64,000 nt of DNA, from the NCBI RefSeq assembly GCF_000524195.1, contig NW_020170398.1, forward strand, positions 338,819 through 402,818, read 5' to 3'. Made by a program: the position numbers and the translations under genes. Below are positions 14,701-25,460 of this stretch, piece by piece. Each line of letters starts with the position of its first letter. The first letter of the stretch is position 1. The notes under the pieces are model-generated. The model was not told the origin of the DNA. It did no database searches and saw only the letters and a list, made by a program, of their open reading frames with translations. This stretch comes from Echinococcus granulosus. Taxonomy: Eukaryota > Platyhelminthes > Cestoda > Cyclophyllidea > Taeniidae.

Positions 14701-14937
14701 ATTACTCTCATTCACGGTCTATGCCAGCACGCAACATCAGAGTATGACAAATCCTTGTTGGCGGAGTGTCTGCGCATGATCCAGGATCGTCATGCAACTC
14801 TGTGGGCCTACGTGGCCGGTGGTGGCTGCAGGGCTAAGGAAGAGGTCGCGGAACGAAGAGGCGCCTGCTGTGGCGTTCGGTCACTGCCACCACCTTCCCA
14901 TAATGCAGCTGCAGTAGCTGCTGCCACCTCTCGATGA
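5718..14937 (+). CDS. ULK: ULK/ATG1 autophagy-initiating Ser/Thr kinase
   Basis: Kinase that starts autophagosome formation with ATG13 and FIP200-type partners and is inhibited by TORC1. 21 exons: 5718-5819, 5860-5955, 5989-6030, 6066-6135, 6172-6357, 6476-6549, 6615-6775, 6906-6988, 7065-7115, 7192-7854, 8071-8113, 9485-9623, 9873-9942, 10018-10146, 10411-10485, 10726-10799, 12341-12567, 13529-13647, 13776-13930, 14011-14055, 14677-14937. All phases close, giving 954 residues. Kinase domain residues 1-290: [11 protein letters not shown], Lys43 in [12 protein letters not shown] with Asp136, DFGFAR with Asp167, CGSPMYMAPE. The middle is low-complexity, Pro/Arg/Gly rich, with a YVIV motif at about 501. 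The C-terminus (from DEQLMKPEH) aligns with the EAT/MIT tandem of ULK1/2, including EQLVLY and [14 protein letters not shown]3 and STK36 are excluded by this C-terminus. Confidence 0.95.
7192..7854 (+). other. ULK: ULK exon 10: disordered linker with RG repeats and LIR-like motif
   Basis: The longest ULK exon encodes the start of the linker after the kinase domain. It contains an RGRGQGRGR tract, several Ser-Pro and Thr-Pro pairs, acidic stretches, and near its end EGYVIVESD. Human ULK1 has an LC3-interacting motif with core FVMV at a comparable place in its linker. The core here, Y-V-I-V with acidic neighbours, fits the [W/F/Y]-x-x-[L/I/V] rule. GC content is higher than in the flanking introns. 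Confidence 0.7.
8114..9484 (+). other. ULK: ULK intron 11 (about 1.37 kb)
   Basis: AT-rich intron between the 43-nt exon at 8071 and the exon at 9485. No coding similarity, RNA gene or clear repeat is seen. A poly-pyrimidine stretch ending CTTGTAG precedes the next exon. Confidence 0.7.
10800..12340 (+). other. ULK: ULK intron 16 (about 1.54 kb)
   Basis: Largest ULK intron, between exons ending at 10799 and starting at 12341. Reading phase 0 on both sides joins DEQLMK to PEHRQEM, matching the conserved start of the EAT region. Nothing else is recognised inside. Confidence 0.7.
12568..13528 (+). other. ULK: ULK intron 17 with a GC donor (GC-AG intron)
   Basis: The donor reads AAAG/GCAAGT. 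The only frame-consistent join is CAA AG to A ATT GTG, giving [12 protein letters not shown], which aligns with the EQLVLY segment of human ULK1. Using the nearby GT at 12572 would read into a stop in the next exon. Confidence 0.75.
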
Positions 14938-17591
14938 CGACTCTTTCACCACCTTTCAAATCCAAACACTGTAACAGGCGTGATCACTTGCTCACAACGT
15001 ACGCGAACGCGCAGACTCCTTTATTTTTCCCCCTATCTTTCCATTCTTGTGGTTGCGTGTACATACGCGGTTGCAGCTGGAGCGGCTTTTGCGGTGTACA
15101 TCCCATCATGGGGGCTCGCATGTGCATGGTGCTTTTGTTCGCCATTTCATGGATTTACTAAATCGTTTATTTATTTCAGTTAAAAATGCTCATAACAGTG
15201 GCCAGTTTGTAACACAGGTTTCTTAATGCGGACAGGTTATAGCTGAGTGGTATTTGCTTTTTTAATTGGCCAGTTTGGCGACTACGCGGTAGCAGGTGTC
15301 GTACAGAGAAGGTTCAAATAATTAGATCCTGATAGTGAGGGCGAAATGTACGACTCGTCTTGCGTATTCCCTTAAATGATTACCACTCTATTGGCACTGC
15401 GCAATCATGTAATTGCATACGAAATAAAACAGACAAATGAGAAATACAAGTCAGATGGGAATGGTACCAGCTAGGGAAAGAATGTTGGCTTCTAGAAGCA
15501 AAATATTGTGTGAAAGGGACTGGCCGGCCCGTGTTCTGATGGAAAGTGCTTACAAAGTGTGATGATGACAAAGTGCTTTGATGTAGGCTTATTCGCCTTT
15601 CTAATTGGAGCTCATCCTACTAAGTCCTAAGATCTTGGAGTACCTTTGAGGTTCTCTCACCATGAGTGCGCAGCGCAGGTGGACCACGCAGACCTGTGGC
15701 GAGCAACACAGCAAAATCTGCTATCAACGTGGTATGATTTACGGTCATTCGTCCCTCAAAATAATGTAATGAATTGTCCATGTTTAAGTGCAGAGCTACA
15801 CTCTGTAACATTGTTGAAAAGGTAAATGTGGATGAATATAGTGCATATCCTGATTCCCGTGGTTCCACTTCCGTTACTTCAGAAGAAATATCAACGGTCC
15901 ATAATTACGTGTACAGTGTTTATCCAGCCTCGGTTACGGCGGCAGGCTGCCTTGAGATGATTGGTGGAACTGAGAATGATTAGAAATGATACTGTCGCAG
16001 AGGCTACTAAATGCCGCAGACTAGGGCAAAAGTAAAGTACCGTGGGAAACCAAATTCTCCCTCAAAATGCATTCTCTGTGTCACTACACGAGAAACAAGT
16101 TTCGTGTCAACTAATCGTTTTACCATCCGCGGATGTCACATTCGAAGATTTCTCCATGAAAGATATTCGTTTGTGAGGGGTACAACTCCTACATCGAGTG
16201 AGTATTAGAAAGCGCGTGAATATGGAACATGGAAAGGGGTGGAGTTTAAAATTCTGGCAATGTATGTAACAGATGATTCGCTGGAGAGCGTAGCGGATCT
16301 AGAGACGACGGCTTTCTACCTTTGCCGGATCCCATATTAATTAGAGTCCGCCAACTTTAAAGCAGTGCATAAACAGTTAATCCCCACTGCGCTATTAATG
16401 GATGCCATTTCAGTTTATATACCGCTCATATTGAATAAGACGTGCTAAGTACCTTTGGAGTAGACTATCATATAACGATAGTTAATTTGAGGGGGACTCG
16501 TATTTACCTACTTCCAATTTGGACGTAGTGCGGTCACCAACATACACCATGACCTTCCCAGGGCAATAGCAGTTAAATTCAACATCTAGGGAGACAATGC
16601 CCAAGGTCTGGCGGCGAAAGTAGTCCAACTAGTTCAATACGGAGTGGAATAATTCATTGAGGCGGCAAAAATTACCCAAGGAAAGCCAATAACCGACTTT
16701 ACTAACAGCTGGATCTCCCGGTCATCACGGTGCCTGCAAGGTAAACCTATCGAAGCGCAAAACTTCAAACGAGGAAAGCCACACGATTGAGGTATCAAAA
16801 CCACAATGCATCAGGTTTCGCGCCGAACACGCAAGAAGTCCAACCTGTGCAAACACTGATATCCTAGCTCGAGAAACTAATCCCTCGCCTATCGATTTTT
16901 CTGCAGGTATGAAGGCTACAGAGGACCCCTCAGCGCAACACTTGCACCGACTCCAAGTGACACGATTCTAAAGAGCCTGTACCAGATGGTAAAACCTACC
17001 AGACAGATACGGAATATGTTCACCGCCTGTCAAACGGCGACAACCTTAACGTCTGCTCATCCGTTTCCCCCCTTTTTAGATATTCGGAGTAGACGTTAAC
17101 TGGCGCATCTCCCATGAGCGTGTTCAAAAAGCCCCTAGAGATATCAGGAACTTCAATAGGACCAATAGGTCTCCGAAACGTGTCCTCTCGGAACCTAACT
17201 GCTCGGGTGTATGCGACACATACCAGACGAAGTATGCGGCCCAGGAATTGTTTAAAAATCTGTCCGCCTATCTAGGGTACGCCACTCATCACATGGTAAC
17301 TTCACCGCAGTACATGAAGATGGGATGAATTGGACATTTTCATGTCACAACACGGTCACAAAACCCTGATATAAATTCTCAGAAGATAGCATCCAGTACA
17401 ATCCACCACAATAAACCGACGGGTGCTGCATTGTGACACCAGCTAGCAAGAACTAGAAAATCGGAGGAAGGTCAGAGCAACCAAATACACAGCTTGCATG
17501 CACCATCCAGGAGCTGTGAACCTGGTACCAGTGCCCAATCACAAAAAAGAAGACAGTGCTTATTAAAGTGAGTTTATAGAAAAAGTAAAAA
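14938..17591. other. Intergenic region between convergent ULK and SMG8
   Basis: About 2.65 kb between the two stop codons. A plus-strand AATAAA at 15423-15428 could end ULK transcripts. Several short frames (for example 15774-15983 and 16011-16208) show no family resemblance. From about 16500 to 17430 the plus strand is A/C-rich and has longer open stretches broken by stops, which might be a decayed coding or mobile sequence, but I recognise no domain. Confidence 0.45.
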
Positions 17592-20500
17592 TTATAGTTC
17601 TTCCACCAATAGGCTACCTCGAATGAGGCAACACTCGCTGATTTTTTTAAGATCTTGTGGCCTTCGGTAGATTGTATCGCCATCCTGATATGCAAACCTA
17701 AAGGAACAACAATAAATTTGGTCAAAATGTATGCCATGCCATATAAGAGAATCAAATTTCTAAAATGCTAAACAATGATGGATAATAAAGAAGTACTAGA
17801 GGTAATATGAAAACCTACGGCAATCTTGCGACCCAAATATTTCCGTTTTCTAAGTAAACATAGCCTGGATCACCACCTGAGCTAATTTGTGTTTTTGGCT
17901 TCCCATCACTCAAAGTTCGAGAGCCATGCAAGGCGGAGGTCTTGAGGTTTGCATTATTAGCATCAATCTAAACGGAGAACAACAATGGTGTGAGATGGTC
18001 TAGTGGAAGAAGGTGGAAAATTAAGGTTTGCATAGAAACACCACCTCTTGATCAAGAGTTGGACCGAGATGGAAGATGGGGGTGTTAGAGTCCATCGGAC
18101 CGGGTCTAACCATCGGTGCAAAGCGAACGCGAATGGCGACGCTGGGAATGGCTACATATATGCGCATCAGTTGAGCCCACGTCGTTCCGTCATCACCTCC
18201 GCTGCTACTTCCAGGACTTTCTCTCTCCTTCCCATCCACTTCCTCCAGCGTCTCCATCATTTCTGGCCCTGCCGTTCCAGTGCTCTCCGCTTTCGCTCCG
18301 CCAGCTGTGGGCGAACAACGACAGGGTAGATAGAGTGGAAGATCGCAGGAGAGAAGACTGGAAACAGAGCGTCGCACGTCGCCGCCCTGCATGGTTCCTG
18401 TCATCGGACGATCCGGACCAGCGAGGAAAAAGCGATGGCCCATTGGACACTCCATCTCGAAGCCGAGGAAGAGTTTAACGGTGTCCGAGTCACGCGGACG
18501 TCCTACTCGAGTCTTTGACGGGGTGCCGGAAAGTGATGCAGGACGGGAGAGTTGGACATCCCAGGGAAGGAGGAAGTGACTCCCACGTAGAAATCCGGGA
18601 AGGGCCATTCCTGAAGAGAAGGAAAGAGGAAAAAAAGACAATGAGCAATAAAATTACCCAGCAGGGTAGGAATGAGGTAACCGGAGGCGAATTACCAGAT
18701 GAATGAGAGTAGCTGAAGTACTTTCCCAGTGCGTGGACAGCCCAAGAAGGATATAGAGGCATGGTCCCGATGGGCTGACCGAGCACAGGCATACCAGAGA
18801 AAAAGGTGACTGGGATGCACTGCTTCTCCTTTACAGCAACATCAAACGCCTCGAAAGACTCGTCGCTGAGGCTACTAGCGATGGCGTCGCCACTGTTCGG
18901 ATCTTCCACTCCCTCTTTTTCTTCTTCACCATAGTCTGCTGACATGTTTGAGGCATTAAGTTTGGTTCGACGAGTTTTGGTGAGCAGTTTGCGAGCTGAA
19001 AGTTGTGACATACTGTCCGTACTGGTATAATTGGAGGCTGGAACGGGGGCGTTGGAAGACGTGATAGATTCGTCGATGTCGGAATCTTAAAAGAGGAATC
19101 AGCCTGATCCCGGTGCATATGTAAGGCGTAAAATACCCAATAGCCAAAAGTAGAAACCATAGTGCATCTGGGTTATTGCAAAAGAGCATCTTCATAGTTC
19201 GTGGCTGCCTTTTTGGAGCAATCATTCAAAAACTTAAGTGTTGGTTTAAGGTAACATTTACAATATAGGTTCATCAAATGTGCTAAAGATATTTCATGAA
19301 ACTTCGAACTAGCTGATAGTTATGGCCTAGAAAAGAGCTGGGTCAGAATGCATTGTATATTGGCAACCAATAGCCAGCTATCCTGCCTCGATAACTTTAT
19401 GCTAACTAAGACAATAGCGAGATCAAGAAGTTTGGCAGATAATTTGTGTCCGGTTTGAAAGTAAACGTAGAATTAGAAGTAATCTAATAGGCAAGAAAAA
19501 TCATGTCACCAGCTCATGGAGTGAGAACAGACTTGTATAACTATCACTAAATCCTCTGCTTTCTCGAATACATATAAGTATCCACTTTCAAGCAAAAAAG
19601 TAAAAGCATAACAAATCTCCCCCAACTCTAAGGCAAATTTCCTCCTCTTCTTCTGCGTTACCTTGATGTAAGTTTGATTCACAAGTGAAATGGGCAGCTG
19701 TTGCATCGTCCTCACCGTATGATTGAACGGCTCGACAACTGTTACGCTGGGACAAGTCAGAAAAGGTCATTTTTAATGGCGAATTCGGTTGCTCGATCTC
19801 CTCCACACTTTTTTCCTTCAAATGTGTACAAAAGTTGTGCACTGAGCTGCTCAAGATCAGGGGCGCCAATGGAATCCCGTTGACCTACACACAAAAGAGG
19901 AGGGTTAAGTTAAAATTGATAAATCCCACCTTGTTGCAGCAGACCAGCTCGAGAGCATTATAAAACTCCCAATTGGCCTCTTGATAGTCGAAGGGATCGG
20001 GCCGTAGAGCTTGCAGTCGACCGCAGTTGCAGTAACTGATGTAACGTCGGTCTGAGCGGTGTGGCATTACGGAGAGGTGGTGGAAGCTTGAGACCTTACC
20101 AGAAGTGCTTGCATCGGTGGCGTGCAGGTGCTTTTTCTGCTTCTCTATCACCTCCACAGCAGCCTCGATCCATGCGTACCGCCAGCGTCCCATAAGACCT
20201 AAGGACGTTTAACAAAAATGCTTTTGCTGGGCAGAAAGTTGACGAATATGTGCAATTCTGGTTGTTTCACGGCAAGAATCTCGTCTGAAATTGATGGGAA
20301 AAATGAAACACCTAGAGATAAGTATACACGAGGAAAGTCTGGGTTGATTACAATTACAAACTCTGCCCACTTTACAAAAACAGCTTCAATTTCATTTGCA
20401 AAAGTGTTACCATTTTACTACAACAAACCAACTTTGGGGCGTAAAAGTTCAAGGCAAGTGCGTTTAAAGTAAATTAATCGGATGGAAACACGCAGCTGAA

Positions 20501-23500
20501 TACAGAACTGCCATAAATCCGAGGATAGACGGATTGTGACCATAGGTGGACACATAAAGAACGTTCTACACTAGTGAAACCGGCATAAATACTTTAGAAA
20601 AAAAATGTTTATTTTACAGTTTACTAGACTGAGCGCATGGTGATAGCGATGAACTGGTGTTTATGGCGAAACTTCTATTAGTAATACCTAGCATTCAGTG
20701 TCGTTACAAATCTCCAGTATGATTGATTTGCTAGGCCCGCAGTCATATTTGGTAAAGTGATAATGCTTCTGCTCGGGCCCATAGTTGAAAAGCTACGATT
20801 CTATACGTGCCATTTCGAAAAAAAATGAGTGAGAACTATGTGAACGCACTTAATGGATTAATCAAAGGCTAAAGTAGGAATCAATGGACTTCGTTTCTTG
20901 GCAAATTATCGATAGACGGTACTCAAACCAGCCTTCTTAGTATCATGGGAATTGAATAATTGAGGCAAGGCGATAAACATGGAGAGCAACACAAGTGTCA
21001 CTTGACGAACTTCATGTTGGAAATTTAATAGAATCTGAGCGAACTTGTCAGATCAGATCAAGGCCAGCCCCATTGTTGTCGTTTCTGAAAACACAATATA
21101 AAAATAGGTTTCTACTAATCCATTAGCTGAAAGATATGATTCAAGAAAACAAATGCAAGGTACAGTTAGCAATACTATGTCAATTAATACATGTACAGGA
21201 AAGTACGACGTAGATTGCTGCTAAGTGACAGCCAGTTAAAAAAGGAAGCAGCTATTTTCAGTACATTCTACTCAAAATAAGAACAGATTTTCAGTGAAAC
21301 TTTATGGCCAGTTGGAGACCTAAAACAACGATTGATTTAGTTCCACTTCGAATGAAACGAAGCAGGGAACAGTTCTGTCAAAACACTTCCAACAACACTC
21401 GATGACGAGCTTCATAAATTGGGGTCGAAGTTAGCAAAAAGTAAAATCCTAGGAGAAACTCACCAAGAGGAACGTCCTGCAAGCAATCGGAGAAAATAGC
21501 ATCGCAGACGTGCCGGCTTTTCATCAGGCTCGTCTTACCAGACGCTAATGCACCCGCATCCAGCGCCAACTTCATCTGCTTGATGAGGCGCATGGCCATC
21601 AATTCTTCGCCGCCAGGCTCGCTAGCGGTGTCATTGCTGTCGTTGGCGGTATCCGCCCTCGGCTGTGATTCCAGCAAACAGAGAGCTTTGGCGACGCCTG
21701 GGAACCGTTCGGGCAAGGTGTGCAGCTCCTGACGACAAACCGCACCCGATACCAGTACCGCTGGACAGCCCACGCGGCCGGCCAGATAGAGGCGGGCCAG
21801 GCGTCGAGTCAGTCGGTCCAGGGTGGGGATGACGCAAGGCCCACGTGCCAGGCGCAGGAAAACGTTGTACGATGATACTACCTATGATAGAGAGCAAATG
21901 CATACTGCTAGAAAGGGTTAGTTAGTAAGCGAGGAGAGAATTCAAGTACTTACCTTTGCCAGATGGAAGGTCCTGGAATAGTGGACCGGTAGGTCCTGTC
22001 GGTAGTGAGCTTCAGCAGCGGTTAGAGCAATCTCGCATCGAGTACTAGAGAGTCGACGATCGAGTTGAGATTGAGTGGAGAAGAGTGTGACCGCAGTAGC
22101 GTCGGAATCTTCGTTAAAGGGGAAGAGTTGGTGCCACTGACGACCTAGGCAGGGATCCGTACCGTCCTCCAACAAAGGAGATGGACTAGACTCATTCCCA
22201 TCGAACAGGCTGGTGTATAACTTGTAACACGTCTATGCGCAAAAAAAGTGAAGATATTGGGACTCGAACGCAAAAACTCAGCTACTGCTTTATAAAACAG
22301 ATCTTAATTGTCCTTCAATCTGCTCAAAAGCAGACCATCTGCTGTCGCGAAACAATTGAAGGCTCTATGCCCTACCATTCCTCGTGGTCTTGTCAGCAAC
22401 TAAGAGCTAAGTCAGTTAACAGGCTAATCATGCAGGTGAGTCTTAATTAGAGTTTCGTATAAAAGATGAATTTGATTTCGAAATAGATCTTATAACGTTG
22501 AAGATTTGGCGTCTGCTGCATTCAGTGTTTTTTATTGGGTTTCAAAAAACCTATTTGGAATTAGGCAAAACACTTCTATGCTTGACAGCTGCAACGCAGT
22601 GACGCTCTGCTTCCTTACTAGTGTTATGCGATTTAGTACGGAGACCCAGAATCCCTACCAATTTCACTCGAAATGAAACAAAAGTCCACAAACGCCGGGT
22701 AATTCCTGAAATTTCCTCCACTTCCTGGAGCTTTCCAATAACCGAAGCATTAACAAAAACAATTTAAGGTACTAGACGCTACTTTGGTAAGCAGGGATAT
22801 TTCGGATTTGGAGGCGCTACCATACCCTTCGTTGATTAGGAATCAAATAATTCTTACCTTGTGGTAGTTTGTATTATTGCCATTAAAAGGCAATCACATG
22901 AATGAAAAGTGGTTCCAAGAAGGCAACTTTCGAAGGGGAGCAAATTAATATTGATAAAAGGAAATGATTGATGATGAAGGACTCACAGTAAACCACCCTT
23001 TACAGGTGGGCAGTTCGAATGTATAGGGTGTATAGTTGTCCGAATGATCTCCACGAAATGGATCGTCAAAGAGGGCGGTGAGATGGCACTGAAGGAAGGC
23101 AGAAAAGCTCCGATCATCGGGTCCACCAGGCGGCGGGTAGAGGGCAGTGGGAGGCAACACCCGACGATCCTTAGTGAGATCCAAGCCTTCCAGAAGGGAA
23201 GTAACTCCGGTGGCTAAAACCAGCGTCTCCAGCAGCTTCTGGGCCAAGTCACCCTTGTCGAACCGACCGTGGGATTCTGAAAGGTCCCCCAGTGATTCAG
23301 TTCCATCAGGCAGGAGGACACGCACGTAATTGTAACCCATTAAGTCAAACAATCTGTTCTCCGCCGAGTTGCTGGAGAGAGGAGAAGAGGGGAAGTTCGG
23401 CATTAACAAGATTAACTACCTACCCTTCAAGCAATCCGCTCTCATAGAAGACATTGAATATTTCGTACGAGAGGTTCTTTTCAAAGTCAAGTAATGCGTT

Positions 23501-24340
23501 TTCGTCCTGCAAAAAGAGAATAGAACTATTGAAGCCTGTCGTGTGTATTCAGAAGTTAAGCTGGACAATGAAAAAATGAAACGACATTGGCAATTTTTCT
23601 GGCAATGATTGTGGGTGGCAGCTTGAAGACAAACAAAAGTCGTGGTGCCATCAGTCGCCCAATGGAAATGCAATAGCGCGGAAGTGGAAGTGACCGCAAA
23701 AGTTGCTCCAAAGTAGGATACAAACTATGTCTAGAAGAAAAGACAATAAAAGCACCTCTCTGACAACCTACCTTAAGCGATTTAAAAGTTTGAAGAGGGA
23801 GATGTATTTTGGGTCCAAGCGGTTACCGTAAGTGACGATCTGAAATAAAGCTCTCATATGATATGCTTACCACAATGAAGTGTGAAATAGTGAACAGAAA
23901 ATATAAGTGCTTCAGCCTTTCTGAATCCCACTTCTCAAGAACTTTTTCGTAATCCTAAGAAAGTAAAATAAAAAAAGTTTACTTCGAATGTGTTTAAGAG
24001 GTCAGTGAGGAGTTTTTCCGAATCACGATAATGCAGAAAGATTAACTGGCGTTCACAGTCATAGTAGCCTTTTATGACGCTCTAAAGGATGTAAGGATTA
24101 GGCAAGCCGCAACCTCACATTGGCACAGGGGAGTGAAAAGGGGCTTTTCTGAAGAAAGTCATCCACTAGCTGGGTTGAGTACTTGCCGTTGAATGAGTCC
24201 AATGAACCAATGATAGAAACGACGGCAACATTTTTTGATTTCTGTGGAAGGATTCTGTACTAGGAGTTATTAAGGATGAGCACGTACTTAAAATCGAAAC
24301 CCGGAGGCACAGTAAAGCGACCACCACAGTATGACGACAT
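17592..24340 (-). CDS. SMG8: SMG8, nonsense-mediated decay factor
   Basis: Partner of SMG9 and regulator of the PIKK kinase SMG1, which phosphorylates UPF1 in nonsense-mediated mRNA decay. Exons 5' to 3': 24288-24340, 24119-24254, 23983-24081, 23871-23954, 23772-23839, 23586-23730, 23424-23506, 22987-23371, 21954-22232, 21464-21881, 19930-20198, 19662-19884, 18696-19085, 18045-18610, 17819-17967, 17592-17697. Phases close to 1150 residues (human SMG8 is 991). Landmarks along the family: NVAVVSIIGS near the N-terminus, LKHLYFLFTISH, FELPTCKGW, HYRQDLPVHY, ARGPCV, CNCGRLQALR.DPF, GFLRGSHFLLPWD, GFEMECPMGHRFF, AQLMRIYV, PGPMD and the final WVARLPFAY. The intron at 23955-23982 is only 28 bases. 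The donor of exon 6 (GTCGTT) is weak. Confidence 0.93.
20199..21463 (-). other. SMG8: SMG8 intron 10 (about 1.26 kb)
   Basis: Largest SMG8 intron. Phase 1 on both sides joins DVPLG to LMGRWRYAW. Several short frames occur, none conserved. Nothing else is recognised. Confidence 0.65.
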
Positions 24341-25460
24341 CAATAATTTCCTGAGAAGCAATAGTGAGTTAATAAGATAATTGAGAATTACGAATCTAGT
24401 AATTTACTCCTGCAATATCACAAGGCAAAAAGACGCAAAAGATATCACCCACTACATCCTGTGGGAAACTTTAGCCCAGAACTGCATTAAAAGTTTGCTT
24501 ACTCCCATAAAATAGCGAGGAAAACGCCAAAACAACCACACGAATAAAAACCACTGTTATGATCAATGACCCGAAAGCAAGAGCAAGCAGGTAATACAAC
24601 CGGTGAGAATCGTACTAGATGAGACCCTTAAGTCATGGGAAACATTTCAGGTGAAAGAAATTATATGATGAAGAACCAAGTATTGCTAAATACATCAACA
24701 ACCAGAAAAAAACTCGAAACTAGCGCGGAGTGCTGCGAGCCAAAAAGTAGGGGCTCCCTAGTAAAAAAGTCACCTAGTAAGAAAACTAAAACTAGAGCCA
24801 AAAGCAGAAAAGTCCGGTGCTATAATGTAAATTTCAAAAACTCTTACCCTGACCAGTGGAAACAGATCTACCAAAGCAATGCTGTCCTGAAAATACTTAT
24901 ATTAAAATCCTAATGGTTTTCTTAATTAGCTTGTTCGATCCATAGAAATACCACGAAGTTGTAAGTCCTTGGGGAAGTCATAGGAACTTTGAAATTGAGT
25001 GCGGGATACCGCCTAGTCCTGTTTAGATCTTGATAATGCTTATTAGCATGAAGGAAATGTTTATTTATGCATAGGGGGTCCGGATGGCAGAGATCACGAT
25101 GGGAAGATTAAAGGCCATATCAAAGTTACCTAAATACTGAGGTTAGGTATTTTGTAGATTTAGTTGTGCAGACACAAAAATACCTACTAAATATGATATA
25201 GACTTAAAAATGGATACTTTTGAATTTCTTTCAATGTTTTATATCAAACTTGATTGTTTCCAGTTAGTGCAACAGACAAATTTGAACATTTTAGTTTGCC
25301 TTCGTTTGTAAGACTAAAATGCATACACATTTGATTTTAGATGGAAAAATCCAACACATGTACGCCTCATAAGGTCTTTTACAGGCCCCCTGTTGCCGGC
25401 TGATTGGTCGGTGTGTCCACCCTTACTGGCGGTTCGGTTGTTCGTATTTGTACCGGCAAG
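24341..25460. promoter_or_regulatory. Divergent intergenic region between SMG8 and TRRAP
   Basis: 1.12 kb between two start codons facing away from each other; it must hold both promoters. It contains one ATG-started plus-strand frame, 24635-24913 (92 codons), very rich in Lys, Ser and Arg, with no recognised domain; this is more likely chance or a 5' leader than a gene. No core promoter motif is assigned. Confidence 0.45.

Noticed and set aside
18048..18706. Plus-strand frames of 60-120 codons
   Set aside because: They are the complement of SMG8 exons 13 and 14, which match the family on the minus strand.
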